Source: Paenibacillus phytohabitans
GTDB lineage: Bacteria; Bacillota; Bacilli; Paenibacillales; Paenibacillaceae
Reading direction: 5' to 3'
Assembly (NCBI RefSeq): GCF_013141775.1
Contig: NZ_WHOB01000088.1
Coordinates: 100,823-164,822, forward strand
DNA length: 64,000 nucleotides
Under the pieces are notes generated by a model that worked only from the letters and a program-made list of their open reading frames with translations, ran no database searches and was not told the origin of the DNA. Of the stretch, positions 45,283-53,426 are shown one piece after another. The position numbers and the translations under genes were made by a program. Positions within the stretch are counted from its first letter, which is position 1. Each line of letters opens with the position of its first letter.

Positions 45283-45700
45283 TGGCTCCCCCGCCCTTTC
45301 GGATTGTGATGTAGGGGAAAACGCGGTAATATACGCTGCAGTGACGAGAACGGATCGCCGGAATTCATGGAAATTACCCCTTTCTTTCTGTTGGTAACGC
45401 CATTATAGCACCGGGTTTTTGCACCTTCGCCCCCTTAAACTTTAGATATACTGCATAATTGCCGGGGAATTTGCAGGGTGATGTCTTGTCGGTTTCGGTG
45501 TGCTTGCGTTCCCGCAAGGAGTACTTCGGGGGATCGTTAGCTGGGGGGAAAGCTTCGGGGAGCGGAGGAGATGTACCTGCCTGAATGGATGGGTAGAGCA
45601 CATTTAGTGTTGGGGATGTACGCTGGCGGGATGAGACTGGGTGCTGCAGCACAACTAGTTACTGACAGTTCTCGGAGCAACTCAGGTACGATACCAGCCG
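45283..45700. other. Upstream region of the importer operon
   Basis: Contains the leader and promoter of the importer operon up to about 45420. From there to 45700 I see no credible gene; short frames on both strands lack ribosome sites. Array D begins at 45711. Confidence 0.4.
45402..45410 (-). promoter_or_regulatory. Extended -10 promoter of the sugar importer/YesMN operon
   Basis: On the minus strand TGCTATAAT, an extended TGnTATAAT element. The -35 position 17 nt further up (GCGAAG) is poor, consistent with a promoter that needs an activator such as the operon's own YesN-type regulator. Confidence 0.55.
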
Positions 45701-45710
45701 GGCGCGCCGT

Positions 45711-45890
45711 TGCGGACTCAGAAGCGCTTATTTCCCGCAAAAAGGGCTTTTCGCACGGCTTGCGGACTCCAGTGCAGTTATTTGCTCAGATTTCCCCCAA
45801 ATTAGCCTGCTATTCAAGCGATAAGCGCACCTGAGTCCGCTGGCCCGAAGCAATGCGCCGAATCCAGGAAATAAGCGCACTGGAGTCCGC
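45711..45890. repeat. Phased array D (GCGGACTC..CGCTTATT family), two forward and two inverted copies
   Basis: Forward cores at 45711-45733 and 45761-45783, exactly 50 bp apart. Inverted cores at 45821-45840 and 45871-45890, also exactly 50 bp apart. Consensus GCGGACTC(C)AG-GCGCTTATTT. The whole block is a large dyad. Cores resemble those of array E. Confidence 0.8.
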
Positions 45891-45989
45891 AACTTCCTCT
45901 CCTCCTCTTATCCCTCCTATCCAACCCTTCATCCGCACACGGCTCAAACGCAAAAAAGCAGCCGCATTTGATCCGCAGCTGCTTCAGAG

Positions 45990-46318
45990 CTCAACTTTAC
46001 TCCATACTCCTTACTCTTACTCTTACTCCTTACTCTTACTCTTACTCTTACTCTTAACTCTTACTCTTACTCCCTACTCTTACTTTTACTTTTAACTCTT
46101 GCTCTTGCTCTTGCTCTTACTTTTTACTCTTACTTCTTAACTCTTACCCATACTCATACCCTTACTCCCTACTCTTACTTCTTACCCTTACTTCTTACTT
46201 CTTACTCCTTACTCTTACTCCTTACTCATACTCATACTTTTTACTCTTACTCCATACTCATACTCTTACTTCTTACTCTTGCTCCTTACTCTTACTCCCT
46301 ACTCTTGCTCCTACTCTC
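45990..46318. repeat. Degenerate hexanucleotide tract (TACTCT units)
   Basis: About 330 bp of CTTACT/CTCTTA/CTCCTTA variants with a 6-bp base period. The strand is strongly C/T-biased. No gene. It ends about 20 bp before hairpin array A3. Confidence 0.9.
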
Positions 46319-46338
46319 CACTTTCCACCCCGGAGACA

Positions 46339-46517
46339 AAATGTTGTATAAATTACAGCTTCGAGCCAGCGAAACCCAGGTGCGTAGGCGGATTGTTGTA
46401 TGAAATACAGGAATTCCCCCGCGAATCCGCTTAATAAACGGGGATTGCTGCATTTCATACAACAATTTTCGATTATGGTCGGTATGACGCGGGAAATGTT
46501 GTATTTGATGCAGGAAT
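46339..46517 (+). repeat. Phased hairpin array A3 (GTTGTAT family), four copies
   Basis: Cores at 46339-46360, 46392-46415, 46444-46467 and 46494-46517, period 51-53 bp. Copy 2 shares GGATTGTTGTATGAAATACA with A1 and A2, and copy 4 keeps the TTGTATTT..TGCAGGA form. A short tract of CTTTAACT and ATCACTTGTC units (46528-46580) follows. Confidence 0.82.
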
Positions 46518-46527
46518 ACACTTACAT

Positions 46528-46580
46528 TATCTCTTTAACTCTTTAACTCTTTATCACTTTATCACTTGTCACTTGTCACT
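46528..46580. repeat. Short low-complexity tract after array A3
   Basis: Tandem CTTTAACT, then CTTTATCA, then CTTGTCA units, each two or three copies. Confidence 0.65.
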
Positions 46581-46645
46581 TTGTTCTGCGCCGCCCCTAC
46601 CTCTCCCGGCCCAGCGCCGCCGGCCAGGACGGCAGCCGCTTCCCC

Positions 46646-47617
46646 TTACGTCGTAGCCCGCTTCACCAGCTGAAACTCCAGCTGCTGCTGCGCCGCTTCC
46701 GTTCCTTTGAGTCTGCCAAGGATCAGCTGAAAGGCATTCTGCGCCTGTGCGGCAATCGGATTATAGATTGAGGTAATCCCCAGTGTATGAGCCAGCTCGG
46801 TATTATCGAATCCTACAACCGCCAGCTCTTCCGGAACCTTCACACCCATCCTCCGGGCCTCGTTCAGCACCCCTGCCGCCACCAGATCATTGGCGCACAG
46901 AATGACATTCGGGTGTTCGCCCGGATTCAGCAGCAGCTCGCGGACCAGCTGTTCTCCCTGGCGGATAGAATAGATGCCGGTAGGCGACCAGTCCGGCTGA
47001 ACAGGCAGGTTGTATTTGCGGACAATGTCCTGATACGCCTGCATCCGCCCGGAGGTGTTCATACTGGTCGGTCTGCCAAAAGCATTGGCAATCCGCCTAT
47101 ACCCCTGCTTAATCACATGCTCCAGCCCCAGCATATATCCTTCATACTGGTTCATGGCGACGCTCTGAATTTCCGGACGCTCCATCCGCTGCCAGGACAC
47201 GATCGGCCCGTATTTGCCATAGGAGCTGAGGAGCTCCAGATCGTTGACACAGGTGCTGATGACCAGCGCATCAACTCTTTTCCGCCGCATATCCTCGAAG
47301 GCCTGCAGCTCTTTGGCCGGATCACCTCCGGAAGTATAAATAATCGTCTGGTAGCCGTACTGGCTGGCGGTCTCAACGAAGCTGTTCAGAAAGGGCAGCA
47401 TCACTTCGTTGATCCCTTCGGTAACCATACCGATCTGCTCCGTCTGCCCTTTGGACAAGGAAATAGCATTGCCGTTCGGCACGTAATCCAGCTCTTCCAT
47501 GATCTTCATGATGGTATCCCGCGTCGTCTGGCTCACATGGGGGGAATGATTCAGCACCCGCGAGACGGTGGCTTTGGAGAATCCAGACAGCTTGGCAATT
47601 TGATCAAGATTCGACAT
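46646..47617 (-). CDS. LacI-family regulator of the divergent 6-phospho-beta-glucosidase gene
   Basis: 323 residues from ATG 47617, with AAGGAG 7 nt upstream; a longer in-frame start at 47683 has no ribosome site. The helix-turn-helix reads NLDQIAKLSGFSKATVSRVLNHS (residues 3-25), with the hinge leucine region after it and a sugar-binding-protein-like effector domain including ILCANDLVAAGVLNEARRMG and LAVVGFDNTELA. A near-perfect LacI operator with a central CG lies in the short divergent gap. It probably represses the phospho-beta-glucosidase gene and itself, induced by a phosphorylated beta-glucoside. Confidence 0.9.
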   Translation of the reverse strand: MSNLDQIAKLSGFSKATVSRVLNHSPHVSQTTRDTIMKIMEELDYVPNGNAISLSKGQTEQIGMVTEGINEVMLPFLNSFVETASQYGYQTIIYTSGGDPAKELQAFEDMRRKRVDALVISTCVNDLELLSSYGKYGPIVSWQRMERPEIQSVAMNQYEGYMLGLEHVIKQGYRRIANAFGRPTSMNTSGRMQAYQDIVRKYNLPVQPDWSPTGIYSIRQGEQLVRELLLNPGEHPNVILCANDLVAAGVLNEARRMGVKVPEELAVVGFDNTELAHTLGITSIYNPIAAQAQNAFQLILGRLKGTEAAQQQLEFQLVKRATT

Positions 47618-47659
47618 GAGGCTTCTCCTTATATAAATTGTTATCTCACAAAAAAACAC

Positions 47660-47688
47660 TTGACATGTAACGCGTTTCAACATTTAGC
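47660..47688 (+). promoter_or_regulatory. Promoter of the 6-phospho-beta-glucosidase gene with LacI operator in the spacer
   Basis: TTGACA at 47660-47665; the -10 after 17 nt is weak (TTTAGC). The operator TGTAACGCGTTTCA at 47666-47679 fills the spacer, is symmetric except for one pair, and has the central CG of LacI-family sites (compare TGAAACGCGTTTCA). Confidence 0.6.
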
Positions 47689-47757
47689 ATTCCATTATAG
47701 GACATATTATTAGCTTACCATATCTGAATCCATAACTATAAAAAGGCGGGATATTGC

Positions 47758-49173
47758 ATGAGTATCAAGTTTCCTGAAGGCTTTCTGTGGGGCGGCGCTG
47801 TAGCTGCCAACCAGCTTGAAGGCGCATATAACGAGGACGGCAAAGGCTGGTCGACCCAGGACGTGGCTCCGCAAGGGATCAAAGGTCCGATTACTGAAGT
47901 TCCGACTGAAGATAATATGAAGCTGGTCGGAATCGACTTTTACCACCGGTACAAAGAGGATGTGAAGCTTTTTGCCGAAATGGGCTTCAAAGTCTTCCGT
48001 ACCTCTATTGCCTGGTCACGGATTTTCCCGAACGGTGATGAGCTTGAGCCTAATGAGCAAGGCCTCAAGTTCTATGATGATCTGTTCGACGAACTGCATA
48101 AATACGGCATCGAGCCGCTTGTTACCCTCTCCCACTATGAGACGCCGCTGCATTTGTCCAAGCAGTATAACGGCTGGGTTAACCGTGATTTAGTCGGCTT
48201 CTACGAACGCTATGCCAGAACGGTATTCACCCGCTACAAGAACAAAGTGAAATATTGGCTGACCTTTAACGAGATCAACTCTATTCTGCATGAACCGTTC
48301 ATGAGCGGAGGGATCTACACGCCGAAGGAAGAGCTGAGCAAGCAGGATCTGTATCAGGCTATCCATCACGAGCTGGTGGCAAGCGCCTTGGCTGTGAAGA
48401 TTGGACACGAGATCAACCCGCAGGCCCAGATCGGCTGTATGATCCTTAGTATGCCGACTTACCCGCTCACTCCGAACCCGGATGATGTAATCGCAGCGAT
48501 GAAGTCGGAGCATATGAATTATTTCTTCGGGGATGTTCATGCGAGAGGCGTATATCCGGGCTATATGAAGCGTTACTTCAGAGAGAACGGTATTGAAATT
48601 CACATGGAGCCTGGCGATGCCGAGATTCTGAAGCACACGGTAGACTTCATCTCCTTCAGCTACTATGTGAGCATCTGTGAGACGGGAGACGAGAATAAGC
48701 GCAACCAGACCGAAGGCAACCTGTTCAGCGGTGCAGCTAATCCGTATCTGAAGGCTTCCGAATGGGGCTGGCAGATTGACCCGCAGGGTCTGCGTTATGT
48801 GCTGAACATGTTCCATGACCGTTACCAGAAGCCGTTGTTTATCGTCGAAAATGGTCTCGGTGCCAAGGACGAGCTGATCACCGGCGAAGACGGCGTGCCG
48901 ACCGTCAATGACGACTACCGGATTGGGTATTTGAATGACCACCTGGTGCAGGTGGGCGAAGCAATTGAGGACGGCGTAGATGTCATGGGCTACACCTCAT
49001 GGGGCTGTATTGACCTGGTCAGCGCTTCAACCGCACAGCTCAGCAAACGTTACGGCTTCATCTATGTTGACCGCCACGACGACAATACCGGCACACTTGA
49101 GCGCTACCGCAAGAAATCCTTCCACTGGTATAAGGACGTTATTGCGTCCAATGGTGAGAGCTTGCAGCGTTAA
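47758..49173 (+). CDS. GH1 6-phospho-beta-glucosidase
   Basis: 471 residues, ATG 47758. GH1 TIM barrel with acid/base Glu172 (TFNEIN) and nucleophile Glu364 (IVENGLG). The late segment AQLSKRYGFIYVDRHDDNTG has the Ser-Lys-Tyr pattern that binds the 6-phosphate in BglA/BglH-type enzymes. It hydrolyses phosphorylated beta-glucosides such as cellobiose-, salicin- or arbutin-6-phosphate in the cytoplasm. No PTS gene is adjacent, so the substrate must be made by an unlinked PTS. The divergent LacI-type regulator and operator suggest induction by the substrate. A terminator follows 17 bp after the stop. Confidence 0.92.
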   Translation: MSIKFPEGFLWGGAVAANQLEGAYNEDGKGWSTQDVAPQGIKGPITEVPTEDNMKLVGIDFYHRYKEDVKLFAEMGFKVFRTSIAWSRIFPNGDELEPNEQGLKFYDDLFDELHKYGIEPLVTLSHYETPLHLSKQYNGWVNRDLVGFYERYARTVFTRYKNKVKYWLTFNEINSILHEPFMSGGIYTPKEELSKQDLYQAIHHELVASALAVKIGHEINPQAQIGCMILSMPTYPLTPNPDDVIAAMKSEHMNYFFGDVHARGVYPGYMKRYFRENGIEIHMEPGDAEILKHTVDFISFSYYVSICETGDENKRNQTEGNLFSGAANPYLKASEWGWQIDPQGLRYVLNMFHDRYQKPLFIVENGLGAKDELITGEDGVPTVNDDYRIGYLNDHLVQVGEAIEDGVDVMGYTSWGCIDLVSASTAQLSKRYGFIYVDRHDDNTGTLERYRKKSFHWYKDVIASNGESLQR

Positions 49174-49189
49174 GCTCTTCTTCCCACAA

Positions 49190-49215
49190 AAGGCAGCCAT
49201 TCCGGCTGTCTTTTT
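49190..49215 (+). terminator. Rho-independent terminator after the 6-phospho-beta-glucosidase gene
   Basis: GGCAGCC-ATTCC-GGCTGTC with one G-U pair, followed by TTTTT. Confidence 0.85.
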
Positions 49216-49394
49216 GGTTGGAATAGGCTAACCTTATGGTAATTTCATTACGATTAGTCCATTTTCATTGTTGAGCATAATCGCCTCCGGTCCATCGTTA
49301 TCTGTTTCTATCAAAAACACTGAAGATGCGTTATCATCACGCATTTTAGCTGCGGGAAGTCAGCCGCGCTCTTCATGCCCTGAAGTTAGAGAAT
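49216..49394. other. Gap between terminator and array E
   Basis: No gene or clear signal seen. The stretch from here to 49892 lies between convergent genes and is occupied mainly by arrays E and F. A GC hairpin (GGGGCGcatcccgcCGCCCC) lies near 49866-49885, close to the GH38 stop. Confidence 0.4.
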
Positions 49395-49521
49395 AGGACT
49401 GAGATTCCGTTATTTGATCAAAATCGGCGAAATCACAGGTCAATCGGACTCAGAATCCCTTATATGCCCCGTCATGCCCTCTTTCGGATTCAAATGAACA
49501 AGATAACGGAATCTCAGTCCG
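49395..49521. repeat. Phased array E (GGACTGAGATTCCGTTAT family), three copies
   Basis: Forward copies at 49395-49416 and 49444-49466, about 49 bp apart, and an inverted copy at 49502-49521 (GATAACGGAATCTCAGTCCG). The CGGACTCAGAA start and TTAT end are shared with array D, so the two look like variants of one family. Confidence 0.75.
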
Positions 49522-49618
49522 CTTCACTCTTTGGATAAACGTTCACCTAACACCACTAACCTTACTACAGTATATTCTCGCAGTAGACGCGTCTGTTTCC
49601 AACACACATCCCCCTAAT

Positions 49619-49801
49619 AAGTGGAAATTATACACTTGATTATATAATTTCAGTCGGTAAAATCGGATTAAGTGGATAAACGACACTTATTTCTCCTGAT
49701 TTCGGCTCCTCATAGCTATTATCCGATGATTAAGTGCCTTTTTTCCAACTCTCTCTCTGAACTCGCCGGTTTCAGGATTATTAAATGACATTTTTCCACT
49801 T
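49619..49801. repeat. Phased hairpin array F (AAGTG..CACTT family), four copies
   Basis: Cores at 49619-49637, 49670-49688, 49732-49750 and 49783-49801; first-second and third-fourth pairs are each exactly 51 bp apart, with 62 bp in the middle. Copies 1 and 2 form AAGTG/CACTT stems around 9-nt loops; copies 3 and 4 are more degenerate and look like the opposite orientation (TTTTTCCACTT). Confidence 0.75.
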
Positions 49802-49892
49802 ACTCCCTGGTGAAGGTTCTAGGAAAACTGCCCAATTGGAAACGGCTATGCCGTCCTTCAGAAGACGGGGCGCATCCCGCCGCCCCACCATC

Positions 49893-52364
49893 TCACCCCT
49901 CGCATAGTGGAGCCTCCTCCAGCACGCCGGAGGCAGGCCGCAGGCGGTAGGTCTTAACCTCGTATCCGTTCAGGCTGACCTCCCGGCGGATGCCGAGCGA
50001 AGGAAGGCTCACCGTGGTTGTCCCGCCAAGCCCGGTCGGCTCGAACAGGCGCAGGATATAATTCTCCCCCTGCTGCTCCTGTTTGAACGCGCTGAGCTGA
50101 ATGCTGTCATCCGCCAGCATCAGCAGCGGGGCCAGCGTCTCTCCTTCCCCTGACGGGAAGAAGGATAACGCATAAGGCCGCTCGTTATGGACCAGCGCTT
50201 CGCGGTCCACCGACTGCCTGCGCTCCGTCTGCGCTCCGCCGTTCAGCCAGAAGCTGTAGCTGCGCTCCCCCTGATCCATCCGCGGCAGGAAGCGGTCCTG
50301 GGCCATAATCGGCCGGTCGCCGATCGGATGTGCGCAATATCCGGCGCTGCGCAGAAGCGACAGACGCAGCTCGCCCCGGCGGAAATCGCCGCCATGGATT
50401 CCGTTGTTGATGCAGGTCACCGCCAGGTTCTGGGCGGCATCCTCTATGGAGACCCATTTCTGCGCCACTGTCTCCCGGCCTTCCCGGTCCAGCGGCTGCA
50501 CGCCGAAGGCCGTCTGGCCGAAGAAATCCCCCTGCGCAAGCACGGTAGGGATCGACAGCTTCAGCATCTTGTCCTTCTCGTTCCAGTAGACCCGCAGCTC
50601 AATCTCCACCTCGGTCCCCTGCTTCGGCAGCTTGTAAGTCTGGCAGATGGAGGAGCTGCCATAGCTCAGCACTGCTTCAATAACGGTGCGGACCTCGCCG
50701 TCCTCGACAACCCGGACGGCGGGCAGCGGCTGCTTCACACCGGAGAACAAGGCGCTGTGTTCCGCATTCATCAGCGTGAACGCACCTTCCAGCTGATCGA
50801 ACCGGTCGGTATCCATCCGCCACGGGTCTTCATTGTCATTCATGACCAGTGGAGCGAAGGCTCCCTTGCGCAGAAGTGACCGGCCCCCGGCGGTATACTC
50901 ATCCATCAGTCCGGTCCGGGCATTGATTACGACCCGCAGATCAGCCGTCTCGAACCGGAAGCAGCCGTCCTGCTCAGCGAGCTGCGGCAGCGGTTTGACC
51001 GGCAGCATCTCCATCCGGCAGTCGAACCGGTTCATAGAGGAAGGAGCCAGCTCAGCAGTGAAAGCCACCCGCTTCCGCCAATCCAGCGGAATATTGCTGC
51101 GTTCCTTCTCCGGCTGGCAAGGTAAACGGTCCTCACCCTGGTAGACTACAGGCATGGAGAACTCCTCATTCCAGTTCTGATCCTCCAGCATGAATTCACA
51201 TTCGAATACGCCGGTTACCGCATACGGATGCGGATTGTAGATCAGAACCGGGTACTCCTTCAGCGCTGCCTTGGGCTGTCCGGCGGCCAGGGCGAAGAAT
51301 GCCCGCACCTTCAGCCGGGCAACGGTCTCCAGGCCGTGGCTGATCTGGCGCAGGGAAGCCTCCTCCGCATTCTGCACAGCTGTGCCCGGCAGAATGTCAT
51401 GGAACTGCGCGGTGAGCAGATCCTGCAGCGCTTCCTGCAGCCCCGCTGCGGGATAGGCGAGCAGACCCTGCAGCGCAGCGGCGGACAGCATTTTCTCCGT
51501 CATGAACAGTTCGTTCTCCAGCAACCGGTGCTGCTGCTTCATGCGGATCATCGAGGTGTAGCAGCCCACGAAACGGGGATTGAGATCGCCCGCATAGACG
51601 GGTAACTCCCCCTGCAACGCCAGTTCAGCGAAATAACGCTCCGGCGTAGAATGGACAATCTCCACATCCTCCCGCTCCTGCATCAGCTGCGCAATCTGCG
51701 CCAGGTCCACCCGTGAGGGCCCGCCGCCGTGATTGCCCACGCCCCATAACACAAGTCCAGTCTGCTGCTGCGGATGGTCCGCCAGCCACTGTTCAATCTT
51801 CCCGCGGGTTTTGCCCATGAGCGAGTTGTAGCCGCCTTCAATCTTGTGGGCCATCACCCGGCTGCCATTGTATCCCTCCCAGCTGAAGTCGCCCGCAGGC
51901 AAGCCTTCCATTTCATCCGGGCGCATGAAGATATAGGAATCGTACCCCGCTTGAGCCAGAATCTGCACCAGTCCGCGCGTATGGCCGAAGGAATCGAAGT
52001 TGATGGCAGTCGTCGGCTCTGCACCGAATTTAGCCCGGAAATACGCTTTGCCCAGCAGAATCTGGCGGACAAACGATTCACCCGAAATCATATTACAGTC
52101 AGGCTGCAGATACCATCCGCCCATGATATGCCACTTGCCCGCCTGAACCAGCCGCTGAATCCGCCTGAACAATGCCGGCTCGTACTCCTCAACCCATTGA
52201 TAGAGAATAACCTCATTATGATTGAAAATATATCCTTCGTTCTCCTCGCAGAATTCCGCAGCAGCACGGAATGTGGATACGGCAGCAGCGGCTCCCTCCT
52301 CCCACTCCCACTGCCACACCGGGTCCAGATGGGCGTTGCTGAGCAAATGCAGTTTCTTCTTCAT
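49893..52364 (-). CDS. GH38 alpha-mannosidase
   Basis: 823 residues from ATG 52364, preceded by GGAGGGG; a longer in-frame start at 52433 has none. The N-terminal GH38 domain shows zinc ligands His12 and Asp14 (NAHLDPVWQWEW) and the nucleophile Asp124 in INFDSFGHTRG, whose His is another metal ligand. The middle and C-terminal beta domains fit family length. There is no signal peptide, so it trims mannosides in the cytoplasm after uptake. It is convergent with the phospho-glucosidase gene and divergent from the AraC-type regulator at 52521, its likely controller. Confidence 0.92.
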   Translation of the reverse strand: MKKKLHLLSNAHLDPVWQWEWEEGAAAAVSTFRAAAEFCEENEGYIFNHNEVILYQWVEEYEPALFRRIQRLVQAGKWHIMGGWYLQPDCNMISGESFVRQILLGKAYFRAKFGAEPTTAINFDSFGHTRGLVQILAQAGYDSYIFMRPDEMEGLPAGDFSWEGYNGSRVMAHKIEGGYNSLMGKTRGKIEQWLADHPQQQTGLVLWGVGNHGGGPSRVDLAQIAQLMQEREDVEIVHSTPERYFAELALQGELPVYAGDLNPRFVGCYTSMIRMKQQHRLLENELFMTEKMLSAAALQGLLAYPAAGLQEALQDLLTAQFHDILPGTAVQNAEEASLRQISHGLETVARLKVRAFFALAAGQPKAALKEYPVLIYNPHPYAVTGVFECEFMLEDQNWNEEFSMPVVYQGEDRLPCQPEKERSNIPLDWRKRVAFTAELAPSSMNRFDCRMEMLPVKPLPQLAEQDGCFRFETADLRVVINARTGLMDEYTAGGRSLLRKGAFAPLVMNDNEDPWRMDTDRFDQLEGAFTLMNAEHSALFSGVKQPLPAVRVVEDGEVRTVIEAVLSYGSSSICQTYKLPKQGTEVEIELRVYWNEKDKMLKLSIPTVLAQGDFFGQTAFGVQPLDREGRETVAQKWVSIEDAAQNLAVTCINNGIHGGDFRRGELRLSLLRSAGYCAHPIGDRPIMAQDRFLPRMDQGERSYSFWLNGGAQTERRQSVDREALVHNERPYALSFFPSGEGETLAPLLMLADDSIQLSAFKQEQQGENYILRLFEPTGLGGTTTVSLPSLGIRREVSLNGYEVKTYRLRPASGVLEEAPLCEG

Positions 52365-52520
52365 GGCTGAGTCCCCTCCATAGATCGTAGTTCTTCTACC
52401 TCTATTGTGAGGCCGGACAGCAGCGGAGTACATTTCCTATTCTCGCGATTTTTTGTCTTATTATGATATAATGAGCAACATCAACCGGAAGACAACCCAC
52501 CTGGGAAGGGAAATTAATGA

Positions 52521-53426
52521 ATGGATATTAGCCGTTACAAAAGCGAACTCCCCCCTATACTTAATAACTTATGTCAGGAGATCCGTGTTCAAGACGCCGT
52601 TATCGAATGGGTTGATATCATTTTCGAACAAATTGGTACCGCCAGTAAGTGTCCGCCCCATGCCCACACCTGGTTCGAATTCAACTATGTGCTATCCGGG
52701 CAGCTGGGCACGCGTTTTGACGGTGACGAGATCACTGTGCGTGAAGGCGAATTCTTCCTCTTCCCTCCCGGCAGGGTGCACTCTCATACCTACACCCGGG
52801 GGAACCCGCATGAAGGACTTTGCTTCCGCTGGCGGCTCCGCCGCGCGGATCCCGGACGCGCAGAAGAGGATACCCGTTCACTGTATTCGCGCCTGAAGTC
52901 GCTTCAGGAATGGAAGCCGGGGGCTTATCGTGATACTGAAGGGTTCAGTGTGATGCTGACCCACTTCCTTAAGGAAGCGGCTGCCGCAGAACCGTCAGAG
53001 CTGGGACTGCAGCTGCTGCTAATCCGGCTGCTTGAGCGTCTATGCCTGCTGCAGCAGACACTGGAGGGGCATACCGAAACCCCGGCAATCGGCTCTGAAC
53101 CGCTGGTGCGTAAGGTCGAGGTTTACCTGGAGGATTTCCAGGGAGACCGGCTGAACGTGGGAGAACTAGCGGCATCGCTGCACATGAGCTATGGCCACTT
53201 ATCCCGCGAGTACAAGAAGCTGACAGGGCATACGCTGGTCGGACGGATGAACAAGATCCGGCTGGAAAAAGCCCGGGAACTCCTCCTCCTCCCCGGCTCG
53301 AATATTTCGGAAGTAGCGGAACAGGCAGGCTTTGCCGACCTGAGCTACTTCAGTAAAGCTTTCAAAAAAAGCTACGGCCAGGCACCGCAAAGCTACCGTA
53401 AAGCACATTCCACGAGCTCCGGGTAG
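52521..53426 (+). CDS. AraC-family regulator with N-terminal cupin, divergent from GH38
   Basis: 301 residues, ATG 52521 with AAGGGA upstream. An N-terminal cupin-like sugar-sensing domain carries CPPHAHTWFEFNYVLSGQ and HSHTYTRGNPHEG (residues about 38-100), and the C-terminal double helix-turn-helix lies at about 200-300 (LAASLHMSYGHLSREYKKLTG.., ..VAEQAGFADLSYFSKAFKKSYG). It is a soluble one-component regulator. The 156-bp divergent gap with the alpha-mannosidase gene suggests that gene as target. Confidence 0.88.
   Translation: MDISRYKSELPPILNNLCQEIRVQDAVIEWVDIIFEQIGTASKCPPHAHTWFEFNYVLSGQLGTRFDGDEITVREGEFFLFPPGRVHSHTYTRGNPHEGLCFRWRLRRADPGRAEEDTRSLYSRLKSLQEWKPGAYRDTEGFSVMLTHFLKEAAAAEPSELGLQLLLIRLLERLCLLQQTLEGHTETPAIGSEPLVRKVEVYLEDFQGDRLNVGELAASLHMSYGHLSREYKKLTGHTLVGRMNKIRLEKARELLLLPGSNISEVAEQAGFADLSYFSKAFKKSYGQAPQSYRKAHSTSSG

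Noticed and set aside
45374..45834. Frames of 87-92 residues on both strands upstream of the importer operon
   Set aside because: No ribosome site or recognisable domain; they overlap the operon promoter or array D.
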